Origin: an uncultured Fulvivirga sp.
Lineage (GTDB): Bacteria > Bacteroidota > Bacteroidia > Cytophagales > Cyclobacteriaceae
Direction of reading: 5' to 3'
NCBI GenBank assembly: GCA_947500555.1
Contig: CANMSE010000003.1
Location: forward strand, 124,001-188,000
DNA length: 64,000 nt
Shown here: piece after piece, positions 54,252 through 63,307 of the stretch
How positions within the stretch are numbered: the stretch's first letter is position 1
Layout of the letters: the number at the start of each line of letters is the position of its first letter
Notes under the pieces: generated by a model
The model's database searches: none
What the model was told of the DNA's origin: nothing
Seen by the model: only the letters and a program-made list of their open reading frames with translations
Translations under genes and position numbers: made by a program

Positions 54252-56219
54252 ATGTATTTTTGCTTCTTGCATTTGATCTCTACTATACCCAATCAATTCA
54301 TCGCTTATCATAAGGGTAAAATTATACTATCTTTATTCATAGGAATCTTTTTACTTTTAGGGTATTTCTCAGCCAGCGCTCAAACCCCCGATCAACAATC
54401 TGATCCGGCTTCACAAGCACTAGAAAATGAACAAGATAGTTTGGCGGTGAAAACCAGGCTAGACTCTTTGAAGCAGGTTACCAACGCATCTCGTCTGGGT
54501 TCTTTTACAGATAGTTTGAAGAACGTACCTACCCTTAACTTGCCAGACTCCCTGAAGAGTAAAACTAATACAATCAGTAATGTTCAGGACTCTGTACAAA
54601 ACATGAAAGAGCAATTCGCTATTTCGGACACCTCGAAAGTAGGCAGGTTACGAAAATCAGTAGAGAACCCTGAAGAGGTTTTACTAGGTAGTACTAAACA
54701 AAAGCTCCAAAACAAACAGGACTCACTACTAGCTAAGCCAAAGGCCATCAAAAATAAGGCGAATGAGTGGCAGGAAAAAGTGACGGGTACTCCCCAAAAA
54801 ATCATTGATTCTCTTCAAAATAAAGCGCAAAAAAAGATTAACAAGCTCACTAACCCTGTGGAGGATAAAGTCACTAATAAGATAAGTGGTACCAAACAAA
54901 AATTAAGCGGCAAGGGAGAGGAGCTAAGTAATAAGTTAAATGATCCACTTAAAAATAATGCGCTACCAGAAACTGGTATAAATGAAGGGAGTCTTACAGA
55001 AAAAGCTACTGACATAACGGATATGGATCAACTTAATAAGGAAATACCCCTTGATGTAAAGAATAATGCTAATTTAATTCCCGAGGACCTCTCCACAGAC
55101 GAGCTGGGAGTAGATATGCCAGAATTAGAAGGGTTAAAAGAGGATGTTATTCCAAAAGAGGCAAGTGAGATCACAGAATTTGATGCCGGTGAAAAATTGC
55201 GAGAAGTAGATGAATTAAATGAAGGACTCGAAGGCATCAAAGAATCCACTAATGGAGCAAAAGAGTTTACCACAGAGTCAGTGGATAAAGTAAAAAATTC
55301 AAGTGAAGTTGGTGCAATACAGGAGCAAATGCAGGGTGTCAATGATATTAGCACCGAAGTAGGTACCTACAACTCAGATTTAGAATCTATAGCGCAAGGT
55401 GATTTAGAGAGTTTGCAATCGGAATATGGACAGGAGGCTTTAAATGCAAGAGAACTTAAGAACCTACAAGAACAGCGCCAGGCAATGGATGACTTTAAGG
55501 TGGAGCATATGAATTCCTTAAACGAATACAAGTCTTATGAAGACCAAGATGTATTAAAGGCAAAATTGAAAGAGCATGGTAAAACTCTCGCAACATCACA
55601 CTTTGGAGGCCATCAGACAGAGCTGATAGAAGTGCATGAAAAGATAGGTGAGCTAAAACAGAAATATGATTATGCACCAAGCATTGAGCAAATTAAAAAA
55701 AGGAAACCAAGCAAGTTGAGAAGTAAGCCACGTATGGACAGGTTTGTATTTGGCGTGGATCTTGAAATTGGAAGTGTGCGAGATAGTGCGACTACTACCA
55801 TAGACTTCGGCCCTTTTATTGGCTATAGATTTAATGACCGATGGAGTGCGTATATAGGACGCGTATGGAAATATACGTTAGTCAATGACGGAAGTATCGA
55901 TTTTGGCCGAACAAGTGTAGACGGTATAAGGGCTCGTGTTGATTTTCTCCTGTTTAAAGAGGTTTCAGCAATTGCAGTTTATGAAAGAATTGATAAGCCA
56001 AGTCAGAATAATGAGTTTAGCTCAAAAGAGTATAACAGCTACATGGTGGGCATAAACAAAAAATTTAGAATCGCTCGTCATTTATACGGTCAAGGTCAGG
56101 CACTGCTAAACCTTGGTTTTGATAGAGAAGGCCCTTATGCCAGGCCGTATAACCTAAGATTTGGATTTTTCTACAATAAGACCAGCTCGAAGATTAAGAG
56201 AGCAAAAAAGCGTAGATAG
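54252..56219 (+). CDS. coiled-coil protein with C-terminal outer-membrane barrel-like domain, 655 aa
   Basis: The N-terminus is a long signal segment (core LSLFIGIFLLLGYFSASAQ, about 29-47); no ATG lies closer to the core, so ATG 54252 is taken. The middle (about 48-490) is highly charged and helical, with many Lys/Glu/Asp and few aromatics (KQKLQNKQDSLLAKPKAIKN; EWQEKVTGTPQKIIDSLQNK; LQSEYGQEALNARELKNLQE), consistent with coiled coils. The last about 160 residues have alternating aromatic strands (DRFVFGVDLEIGSVRDSATT; TIDFGPFIGYRFNDRWSAYI; PYNLRFGFFYNKT), like a small outer-membrane barrel. It could be an outer-membrane partner of the Rhs operon product (positional inference). A truncated copy of its 5' end sits 440 bp upstream. 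Confidence 0.8.
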   Translation: MYFCFLHLISTIPNQFIAYHKGKIILSLFIGIFLLLGYFSASAQTPDQQSDPASQALENEQDSLAVKTRLDSLKQVTNASRLGSFTDSLKNVPTLNLPDSLKSKTNTISNVQDSVQNMKEQFAISDTSKVGRLRKSVENPEEVLLGSTKQKLQNKQDSLLAKPKAIKNKANEWQEKVTGTPQKIIDSLQNKAQKKINKLTNPVEDKVTNKISGTKQKLSGKGEELSNKLNDPLKNNALPETGINEGSLTEKATDITDMDQLNKEIPLDVKNNANLIPEDLSTDELGVDMPELEGLKEDVIPKEASEITEFDAGEKLREVDELNEGLEGIKESTNGAKEFTTESVDKVKNSSEVGAIQEQMQGVNDISTEVGTYNSDLESIAQGDLESLQSEYGQEALNARELKNLQEQRQAMDDFKVEHMNSLNEYKSYEDQDVLKAKLKEHGKTLATSHFGGHQTELIEVHEKIGELKQKYDYAPSIEQIKKRKPSKLRSKPRMDRFVFGVDLEIGSVRDSATTTIDFGPFIGYRFNDRWSAYIGRVWKYTLVNDGSIDFGRTSVDGIRARVDFLLFKEVSAIAVYERIDKPSQNNEFSSKEYNSYMVGINKKFRIARHLYGQGQALLNLGFDREGPYARPYNLRFGFFYNKTSSKIKRAKKRR

Positions 56220-56442
56220 ATTTATACTAAGTTTAAATTATAACCAATTCCTTTTATTTAAAAATCCTAATCGTGTTAAGTGAATTTGTTAAGTGTCTGG
56301 CTGCTGAAAATTAAACCTTTATGGCTATCAATAGATTGAACCAGAATATCATAATCTAGTAAGGATTACAATAAGTAATCCGCTATTTTCTGAAATTGCT
56401 GTGATCAAGTAATAAAACTTAAGTTAATCATTGAAAATCGAT

Positions 56443-59400
56443 TCACTTGTGGTTGACAAGAATTTTTCCAGCTACAAAATATTGATTATTTTTTTCAAGT
56501 ATTATCAAGTAAATACCATCGTTCAGATAACCTACTCTATAATATCCGTCTCGTTTGTATGGATATGAAGCGACCTCTATACTTTGAACATCAAAAAGTT
56601 TTATTTTTGAATATTCAGTTATGGAATGACTGTTTAAATGAAAATAATTGTCACTTGGGTTTGGGTATATGTCTACTTCATTATTTGCAATAGTTATCAA
56701 ACTAAGTATAGTCTCAATTGATAATGTCTGACTAATTGGTGTGGCCTTATTGTAATTTCCGTTTCCACCTTGCAAAGCAGTGATTTCCACCTGGCCATTG
56801 GCAAGAATTGTTACGGTTGAGCCACTGATTGAGATTATTGACTCATCATGGGCGTTGAAAGTGATTTCTAAACCAGAAGTAGCATTTGCATTCAATGTAA
56901 AATCATTTGAGGATACATTCAGCCCTGTTGGGAGGGGATCAAACTTAATTGTTTGGTCAGCTTTAACAATCGTAAGGTTACCATTTTCATGATTAACTGT
57001 ATAATTTGCTGAAACTCCCCCTGTGGCAATAATTGGATAAGTACCTACTTCACTTTCTTCATTCGCTTGCGAAGAAGTCACAGGTAATTCTTCAAGAACC
57101 AACTCGTCATCATCAAAGGCAAACCCTTCATAAGAATAGGTAAATTCCGGATTGATATCACCGTATTTTCTTTCCTGATCATCAACTGATACTACTAAGT
57201 CTTTCTTATTTATGGTAAGTGTATTTGATTGTAATGAAAGGTCGTAATTAGCGCCCGCTGAGAGAGTATTTTGATTTATAAGATAGGCTCCAACATCTTC
57301 ACCACCATCACGATCAATAGCTCCAGAGAACATATCATCACCAATAAGAGTACCTGATGTAACTTGATAGGTGAGAATAGGGTCAGGTTCTCCGTAGATT
57401 TTAGATTTTGGATCAATTGTAACTACAACACTAAGAGCTTTGACCGTAACCTCTTGACTTGCAGACGCTGCGAGGTAATCATCATCTTCATTTTGATAAG
57501 CAGTTAACGTTACGATACCTGCATTTATAATTTTCCCCATAGAACCTAATACTTCAATTACATCAGAGTCTGAACTAGTAAAGAAAATTTCATTTTCGCT
57601 ATCAGATATAGCGCCCAGTGAGAAAATAGGATCTCCGTAGGTTTTATTCAAAATCGCATCAAACTGGATATTTTGAGGCAACTTCGCGCTTGTGGAATTT
57701 ACCGCCAGAAAACCTTCTGAATATGACTCTTCGAGACCCTCGAAGTTCCCACCTATTAATACGGATCGATTAAATATTTTAATCTTATTTACATACAGCC
57801 CATCAATATCTGGACTCCAGTCTTTTACACTTGCATCCACGAGATCTATTGCTGCTATTTTACTTACCCTATTTGTTCCGATTTGATTAAATAATCCACC
57901 GGCAATGATTATTTCAGATCCGTCTAATACTAGATCGAAAACTTGATTATCCATGTTTGGATTCCAATCCGTTGCTAAACCTGTTTTTAAGCTTAACGCA
58001 GCAATATTATTTCTAAATTTACCTCCAATTGATGCAAAGTTACCTGCTGCATATACGAGAGATTCATTAATCAGTAGTTTCTTTACACCAAGTCCAGTCG
58101 CATTTGGATTCCATGTAGTGGCACTTCCATCCGTTATGAATAAAGAAGCGATATTGTTTCTGTTTTGCCCTCCTATATTAGTAAAGCTGCCTCCCACAAA
58201 TACTGTATCACTTTTAAATGCTAAGCTATAAATGGTACTATTGGAAGATGTGGGATTTGGGTTCCAATTTGTAGCCAACCCTGTTGTTATATCTATTGCT
58301 GCAATACTTCTTCGACTATCTCCACCGACAGCAATAAAATTTCCGCCTAGATATAAATTGTTCCCGCTTAAAAACATGTCATAAACTACACCAGTGTTGC
58401 CAGCTCCATTATTTACTCCTTCAATATCGGGATTCCATTCGTTTGGTATCCCAGTTTCTATGTCAAGAGCAGCTATACGATTTCTTAATACACCGCCTAT
58501 TGAACTAAATCTTCCCCCAGCATATATTAACTCATTCCCGTCTAGTAGAATACTTGTAACCTCTTTATTAGGACTTGGATCCCATGACTTCAATTCGCCT
58601 GTGAAACTATCGAAAGAGGCAAGGTTACTTCTATTGCTGCCTCCAATTGTAAGAAAACTGCCTCCTACAAAAAGTGAATTATCATCCAATGAAGTACTGT
58701 ATACTTTCCCATAATATTTTTTTGTAAATGGAGATGGATTAAAACTGAACAATTGGGAGCCTGTGAAATCATCATAAACCAACAAACTAGCGTAAGAATC
58801 GCCCCTCGTAGAACTGCTAGCTGTATATGAACCACCTGCATAAACATATCCATCACGAAATGAAATACTTCTGACGTCAGCTCTATACGCTCCTGCGGGA
58901 TTCCATGCTGTTGTAATGCCAGTTTCTGCGTCTACGGCCTCAATGCCGTTTGACCCAAAAGTGCCGCCAACATATATGACATTTCGTATTGGTTCATGTA
59001 TCATGGCATAGATTGTACTGTTGTACCCTGGATTCCAACTCATAATAATACCCGTTGATGGGTTAATGGCAGCCGCTCTCCTTCTTGATAGACCACCAAC
59101 TGTTGTAAAGGATCCACCTATGTATAATATGTCGTTTGCATAAACCATCGTATTGACTGTGCTATTGGTATTGGGATTCCAAGTGAGGGGTAATGATGTA
59201 GAAGGATCTATTGCTGCTATGTTATTCCTTTCTAATCCCTCTACTTCTGAAAAATTGCCACCTATATAAATAACATCATCACCTAGAACTATTGAAGAGA
59301 TGGTTCCCGATACATTAGGTTGCCAGTTAGTAAGTTCTCCACTATTGGTATCTATAGCACCCAGATGGTCAAGTGAGTCACCACCAAGACTAGAGAAAAA

Positions 59401-60882
59401 TCCTCCTATAAATATGGTAGAGCTATTCAAATTTGAAATAGTATATACAGTCCCGTTTGTAGTTAAGGAAAGAGGCAGAAGAGATGCATCTGACAGATCT
59501 AATTTTGCTATTTTTTGACGCGTTTCTCCATTAATTGTGTTGAAATTACCTCCTACATAAAGGCTGGTGCCGTCTATAAGTAGGTCATAAACATCATATA
59601 TAAGATTTGCATTCCAGGAATTGGCCAGGCCCGTGTCAATATCAACAGAAGCTACACCCTCTCGTGTAAATCCTCCAATAGTCCTGAAGTCTCCACCTAC
59701 AAAAACATCATCACCGTTGATGATAATTTTCCTTACATCGCGATTTGCATTTGGGCTCCAGTCAGTCGCGGTGGCAGTAATAATATCAATTTCTGCAATG
59801 TGACTTCTAGATTTTCCACCGATGTTTTCAAATGCTCCTCCTGCATAAATTGAATTTCCATTCTTTGTAAGCGTTAGGACTTCTTTATCTGCACCTGGAT
59901 TCCAGGCGGTAGCTAGTCCTGTATCGGCATCGATAGCAGCGATTCGATTTCTAGCTTGACCTCCAACGGAAACAAAAAAACCACCTAGATATACTATGCC
60001 ATTTTCATCATCCACAATGATCGATCGGATGCTTGAATTGGCACTTGGATTCCATTCTGTGACTATGCCTGAAGAAACTTCAACAGCCGCAATAAACTGT
60101 TTGTCTTTACCGCCAACATGCTGAAAATTACCCCCAACATATAAAATATCCTCATTTAGAGCAAGAGCATATACCCTTTCATTAGCCTCAGGATTCCAAT
60201 CTGTAACTTCTCCATCATCATTTATATGTGCCAGGTTTTTTCGCTTAACTCCTCCAACAAAAGAAAAGAGACCTCCAATAAATAATCCTCCATTTCCATC
60301 ACTCACCGAGGTGTAAACCTGCCCATCGATTATCGGAAAGTTCATGTTTATACTTGCATCTGATTTATTGAGTGCTCCTCCATAGGAATTGAAGGCATTT
60401 GAAGTGGTGAAGGATCCACCAAAGTATAAATTGTCTTCATCCAACGCCAGGCTTTGTACCTTGTCATTAAGATTCAGACCACTCGCAAAATCTGAAACAG
60501 ATCCTTCCGAATTGATGTGTGCGAGACCATGTCTGTACTTACCACCAACCATGCTGAATTCACCACCTATATAATATCCCCCTTTTCCATCCGACACTGA
60601 TGTAAGGACTGTTCCGTTTGGAAAATTCGCACTCTCTGGAACCAGCGCTTCCTCGTCAAGTAATGCACCATATCTAGCCAATTTCCCAGCTCTACTAAAT
60701 TCACCTCCCAAATAAATAACGCTGTTTTCTTCATCAACCGCAATTGCTTTTATTTCCCCATTAACTCGATTCGAAAAATTAACATCTATGGTCTGAGCTT
60801 GAATAGTATAGGGTGAAAGAGTTGTCTGTAAAAATGCTAATAGCTTGATAAGGTTGAATATGCTAGTAAGTTGGTATTTCAT
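56443..60882 (-). CDS. T9SS-secreted beta-propeller/MBG-domain protein with type A sorting domain, 1479 aa
   Basis: I start at ATG 60882 (MKYQLTSIFNLIKLLAFLQ), the better signal-peptide start; a GTG nine bases upstream is possible. After the signal, about 25 repeats of about 43 residues run to about 1115, each like LYIGGSFTTVGGLSRRRAAA, INPSTGIIMSWNPG (delta-60/propeller type). Two MBG-type beta domains follow (about 1147-1300: SKIYGEPDPILTYQV; ERKYGDINPEFTYSYEGF), then a related Ig-like fold. Residues about 1397-1479 form a T9SS sorting domain (EVDIYPNPSDNYFHLNSHS; GIYLIILEKNNQYFVAGKIL). The protein is therefore exported by T9SS and left on the surface or released. It stands alone, opposite in strand to the Rhs genes. 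Confidence 0.9.
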   Translation of the reverse strand: MKYQLTSIFNLIKLLAFLQTTLSPYTIQAQTIDVNFSNRVNGEIKAIAVDEENSVIYLGGEFSRAGKLARYGALLDEEALVPESANFPNGTVLTSVSDGKGGYYIGGEFSMVGGKYRHGLAHINSEGSVSDFASGLNLNDKVQSLALDEDNLYFGGSFTTSNAFNSYGGALNKSDASINMNFPIIDGQVYTSVSDGNGGLFIGGLFSFVGGVKRKNLAHINDDGEVTDWNPEANERVYALALNEDILYVGGNFQHVGGKDKQFIAAVEVSSGIVTEWNPSANSSIRSIIVDDENGIVYLGGFFVSVGGQARNRIAAIDADTGLATAWNPGADKEVLTLTKNGNSIYAGGAFENIGGKSRSHIAEIDIITATATDWSPNANRDVRKIIINGDDVFVGGDFRTIGGFTREGVASVDIDTGLANSWNANLIYDVYDLLIDGTSLYVGGNFNTINGETRQKIAKLDLSDASLLPLSLTTNGTVYTISNLNSSTIFIGGFFSSLGGDSLDHLGAIDTNSGELTNWQPNVSGTISSIVLGDDVIYIGGNFSEVEGLERNNIAAIDPSTSLPLTWNPNTNSTVNTMVYANDILYIGGSFTTVGGLSRRRAAAINPSTGIIMSWNPGYNSTIYAMIHEPIRNVIYVGGTFGSNGIEAVDAETGITTAWNPAGAYRADVRSISFRDGYVYAGGSYTASSSTRGDSYASLLVYDDFTGSQLFSFNPSPFTKKYYGKVYSTSLDDNSLFVGGSFLTIGGSNRSNLASFDSFTGELKSWDPSPNKEVTSILLDGNELIYAGGRFSSIGGVLRNRIAALDIETGIPNEWNPDIEGVNNGAGNTGVVYDMFLSGNNLYLGGNFIAVGGDSRRSIAAIDITTGLATNWNPNPTSSNSTIYSLAFKSDTVFVGGSFTNIGGQNRNNIASLFITDGSATTWNPNATGLGVKKLLINESLVYAAGNFASIGGKFRNNIAALSLKTGLATDWNPNMDNQVFDLVLDGSEIIIAGGLFNQIGTNRVSKIAAIDLVDASVKDWSPDIDGLYVNKIKIFNRSVLIGGNFEGLEESYSEGFLAVNSTSAKLPQNIQFDAILNKTYGDPIFSLGAISDSENEIFFTSSDSDVIEVLGSMGKIINAGIVTLTAYQNEDDDYLAASASQEVTVKALSVVVTIDPKSKIYGEPDPILTYQVTSGTLIGDDMFSGAIDRDGGEDVGAYLINQNTLSAGANYDLSLQSNTLTINKKDLVVSVDDQERKYGDINPEFTYSYEGFAFDDDELVLEELPVTSSQANEESEVGTYPIIATGGVSANYTVNHENGNLTIVKADQTIKFDPLPTGLNVSSNDFTLNANATSGLEITFNAHDESIISISGSTVTILANGQVEITALQGGNGNYNKATPISQTLSIETILSLITIANNEVDIYPNPSDNYFHLNSHSITEYSKIKLFDVQSIEVASYPYKRDGYYRVGYLNDGIYLIILEKNNQYFVAGKILVNHK

Positions 60883-61361
60883 AGAGGGCACAAAATTAGT
60901 GACTATTAATGATATTTTTGTTTATTTTTTATATAAAATGGTTAATTACTCTTACTGGTTGGCTATTTAAAACTACTAGTAATTATACAACCTGCTTTTT
61001 CTACTTTGATCTAAGAAACTAACTTGAAAAAAAGATCGTTGAAGCCTCAACTTAGCTTATAAAGTTACTATGGCATGTGAATGAAACTTTTTGTATCAAA
61101 TATAGAATCACTTAAACAAAGCGAAGTATTCTTACATGAAGTTCATTACTGATCTATAATTCTACAGCGTGCAGACTGATACAGTTATATATCTGATTTC
61201 TTTTAAATGCTCATACCTTCTCAATTACAGAGCATTGGAATGCTTGTTATGCAATAGCATAGAGTTAGGTTCATCAACCCATTTCTCAACATGGGTAGAA
61301 TAGCCTTTGTAAAAAAGGCCGAGGGAATTTTCTATGATGTATACAAAATGCATAAAACTAA
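60883..61361. other. non-coding AT-rich stretch
   Basis: Nothing supportable was found in these roughly 480 bases. They are AT-rich, without a plausible gene, tandem repeat or strong hairpin. The promoter of the minus-strand propeller gene should lie at the left end, but I could not pick out a convincing TAnnTTTG/TTTG pair there. Confidence 0.6.
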
Positions 61362-61388
61362 AAAACCCCTTGATTTTCAAGGGGTTTT
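61362..61388 (-). terminator. terminator after tRNA-Asp (possibly bidirectional)
   Basis: AAAACCCCTTGA (61362-61373) pairs with TCAAGGGGTTTT (61377-61388) around a TTT loop. On the minus strand it ends in a T-run nine bases past the tRNA 3' end; on the plus strand it also ends in TTTT. Confidence 0.85.
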
Positions 61389-61397
61389 ACTCTTAAG

Positions 61398-61471
61398 CGG
61401 TCCGGACGAGACTCGAACTCGCGACCTCCTGCGTGACAGGCAGGCATTCTAACCAACTGAACTACCGGACC
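61398..61471 (-). tRNA. tRNA-Asp (anticodon GTC)
   Basis: Read on the minus strand this is a complete 74-nt cloverleaf: acceptor GGTCCGG (from 61471) pairs with CCGGACC (61399-61405), with discriminator G at 61398. The anticodon arm is CCTGC-CTGTCAC-GCAGG, giving anticodon GTC (plus-strand 61435-61437), and the T arm contains GTTCGAGTC. CCA is not encoded and must be added enzymatically. Confidence 0.97.
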
Positions 61472-61489
61472 CTTTCGTTTAAGGTGGTG

Positions 61490-61521
61490 CAAATGTATTG
61501 CGACCAATTATGATTTGCAAA
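61490..61521 (-). promoter_or_regulatory. promoter of tRNA-Asp
   Basis: On the minus strand TTTG (61518-61521) is followed after 20 bp by TACATTTG (61490-61497), a very good match to the Bacteroidota -33/-7 consensus TTTG/TAnnTTTG. Transcription should start about 10 bases before the tRNA 5' end. Confidence 0.7.
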
Positions 61522-61627
61522 ACAATTTTATAATTTATTTTCAAAAAAACAGGCAACTTGAATTACCTGCACTTTACCTGTCATAAATCAGGATTAGTTA
61601 TAATTTTGTAGCTTTAACTAAACGATC

Positions 61628-62575
61628 ATGCTGTTGGATTTTGAAAAGCCTATTGCAGATTTAGAAGCGAAGCTTGAAGACATGAAGAAAATCGCTGCCG
61701 AAAGTGATGTTGATGTCAAAGACGCTGTAAAATCACTTGAAACTAAGATTAAGAACCTGAAAAAGGAAACATTCAATAATCTCACCCGATGGCAACGAGT
61801 CCAGTTGTCTCGGCATCCTGAGAGGCCTTATACACTAGATTACATCTATGAGATGTTCGATGACTTTGTCGAACTGCATGGTGACCGCAATGTATCTGAT
61901 GATAAAGCTATGGTAGGTGGTTTTGCCACTCTTGATAAACAGACCTATATGGTCATTGGCCAACAAAAAGGTAGAAATACTAAGCAACGTCAGGAGCGTA
62001 ACTTTGGTATGGCTAATCCTGAGGGTTATCGTAAAGCTTTACGCTTGATGAAATTGGCTGAGAAATTTAATAAGCCAATAGTTACATTCATTGATACTCC
62101 GGGAGCTTTTCCAGGCTTAGAAGCTGAAGAAAGAGGGCAGGGTGAAGCGATAGCCAGAAACCTCAAGGAGATGTTTATGTTAAAGGTGCCTGTTATCTGT
62201 ATTATAATAGGAGAGGGGGCTTCTGGTGGTGCTTTAGGAATTGCCATTGGCGATCGAGTAGTCATGTTGGAAAACACTTGGTACTCAGTTATATCACCAG
62301 AGTCATGTTCTTCTATACTGTGGCGTAGTTGGGATTATAAGGAACAAGCAGCTGAGGCGTTGAAATTGACGGGAAAAGATATGCTTGAGCTTAAACTGAT
62401 TGATGGCATCATAAAGGAGCCGCTAGGTGGTGCTCATACAGATATGAAAGCTATGACTAGAGAAATAAAAAAATACATTAAGTCTACTCATCAGGAATTG
62501 GCAGAGATGAAGCCTGATAAACGAATTGATGAAAGAATTCAAAAGTTCTGTGCTATGGGACATTTCACAGAGTAA
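61628..62575 (+). CDS. accA: acetyl-CoA carboxylase carboxyltransferase subunit alpha
   Basis: This 315-aa cytoplasmic enzyme subunit, with AccD, transfers the carboxyl group from biotin to acetyl-CoA to make malonyl-CoA, the first step of fatty-acid synthesis. It matches AccA end to end: N-terminal [120 protein letters not shown], and the oxyanion-type [20 protein letters not shown]. Length is normal. Upstream TAATTTTG (61601-61608) fits a -7 promoter element, though I see no well-spaced -33. It ends in a strong terminator and is not linked to accD here. Confidence 0.97.
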   Translation: MLLDFEKPIADLEAKLEDMKKIAAESDVDVKDAVKSLETKIKNLKKETFNNLTRWQRVQLSRHPERPYTLDYIYEMFDDFVELHGDRNVSDDKAMVGGFATLDKQTYMVIGQQKGRNTKQRQERNFGMANPEGYRKALRLMKLAEKFNKPIVTFIDTPGAFPGLEAEERGQGEAIARNLKEMFMLKVPVICIIIGEGASGGALGIAIGDRVVMLENTWYSVISPESCSSILWRSWDYKEQAAEALKLTGKDMLELKLIDGIIKEPLGGAHTDMKAMTREIKKYIKSTHQELAEMKPDKRIDERIQKFCAMGHFTE

Positions 62576-62599
62576 AAGATAAAAGAATCATTAAATTAG

Positions 62600-62626
62600 A
62601 GCCACGAATATTTTCGTGGCTTTTTT
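62600..62626 (+). terminator. rho-independent terminator of accA
   Basis: AGCCACGAA (62600-62608) pairs perfectly with TTCGTGGCT (62613-62621) around a TATT loop, followed by more T residues, 25 bp after the accA stop. Confidence 0.9.
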
Positions 62627-62644
62627 ATTAAATACTATTTGAAT

Positions 62645-63307
62645 ATGAGAAAAATTAGCTGGTTAGATCATTTTATTAATCTTATAGTTGTAATTGCTGG
62701 TATATCAGTGGCTTATACTCTAAACAATTGGAACGAATCCAGAAAAGTGAGTGAACTACAAGGTACTTACATACAATCTATGGTGGATGATCTCGATTTT
62801 GATATAGCAGAACTGGACTCATTAACCATCGCGGATGAGCAAAATCTAATGATCTTTCAGCGTGTAATGAGAGTTATTAGTGAGCCGCTTAGCGAGGATT
62901 CATCGGCATTTGCACTTTCGAGAATTGCGAGTATGACCACATTTGATAGTAGAAATATTACTTATGAATCAATAAAATCTTCAGGCAAATTCGAATTACT
63001 CGATTTAGAATTGAGAATTAATATCATCGAGTTTTATCACCATGGTTATGAGCGTATAGAGGAAATAGAGTCCTACTATAAGAATAACTTCGATAATCAG
63101 ATTATACCACTGATACTGCAGTCATCTCTGGAGGATCATATATTTGATAGTGAAGGTAATAAAAGAGGGTATTCATTATTCACTTCCGAAAAATTCCGAA
63201 CAATTATGGCTTTGCATATCAGCTTTCTCACTCAGAAAATTCAAGCTTATAAAAATGGGCATCAGTTGGCGCTAAACCTGGAAAAAGAACTAAAAGCTAG
63301 TTTATAA
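62645..63307 (+). CDS. membrane-anchored protein, DUF6090-like, 220 aa
   Basis: The start is ATG 62645 (MRKISWLDHFINLIVVIAGI); a TTG two codons upstream is weaker. One N-terminal membrane helix (FINLIVVIAGISVAYTLNNW) followed at once by NESRK resembles Bacteroidota DUF6090 proteins, which carry a VIxGIxIAxxINNWNE-type segment. The remaining about 190 residues are helical and acidic (YIQSMVDDLDFDIAELDSLT; FHHG/EIESYY-type helices). The function of such proteins is unknown. Its stop overlaps the next start by one base (TAATG), so it is coupled to the hydrolase gene. Confidence 0.78.
   Translation: MRKISWLDHFINLIVVIAGISVAYTLNNWNESRKVSELQGTYIQSMVDDLDFDIAELDSLTIADEQNLMIFQRVMRVISEPLSEDSSAFALSRIASMTTFDSRNITYESIKSSGKFELLDLELRINIIEFYHHGYERIEEIESYYKNNFDNQIIPLILQSSLEDHIFDSEGNKRGYSLFTSEKFRTIMALHISFLTQKIQAYKNGHQLALNLEKELKASL

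Noticed and set aside
58394..58714. 106-codon plus-strand open frame and several similar ones between 56.7 and 60.6 kb
   Set aside because: They recur because the minus-strand propeller gene is repetitive; each is the complement of the same repeat (LPPI/FHS-type peptides), not separate genes.
61260..61345. Short inverted repeat GCCTTTGTAAAAAAGGC in the non-coding stretch
   Set aside because: Weak stem with no T-run or gene to terminate; probably chance in AT-rich DNA.
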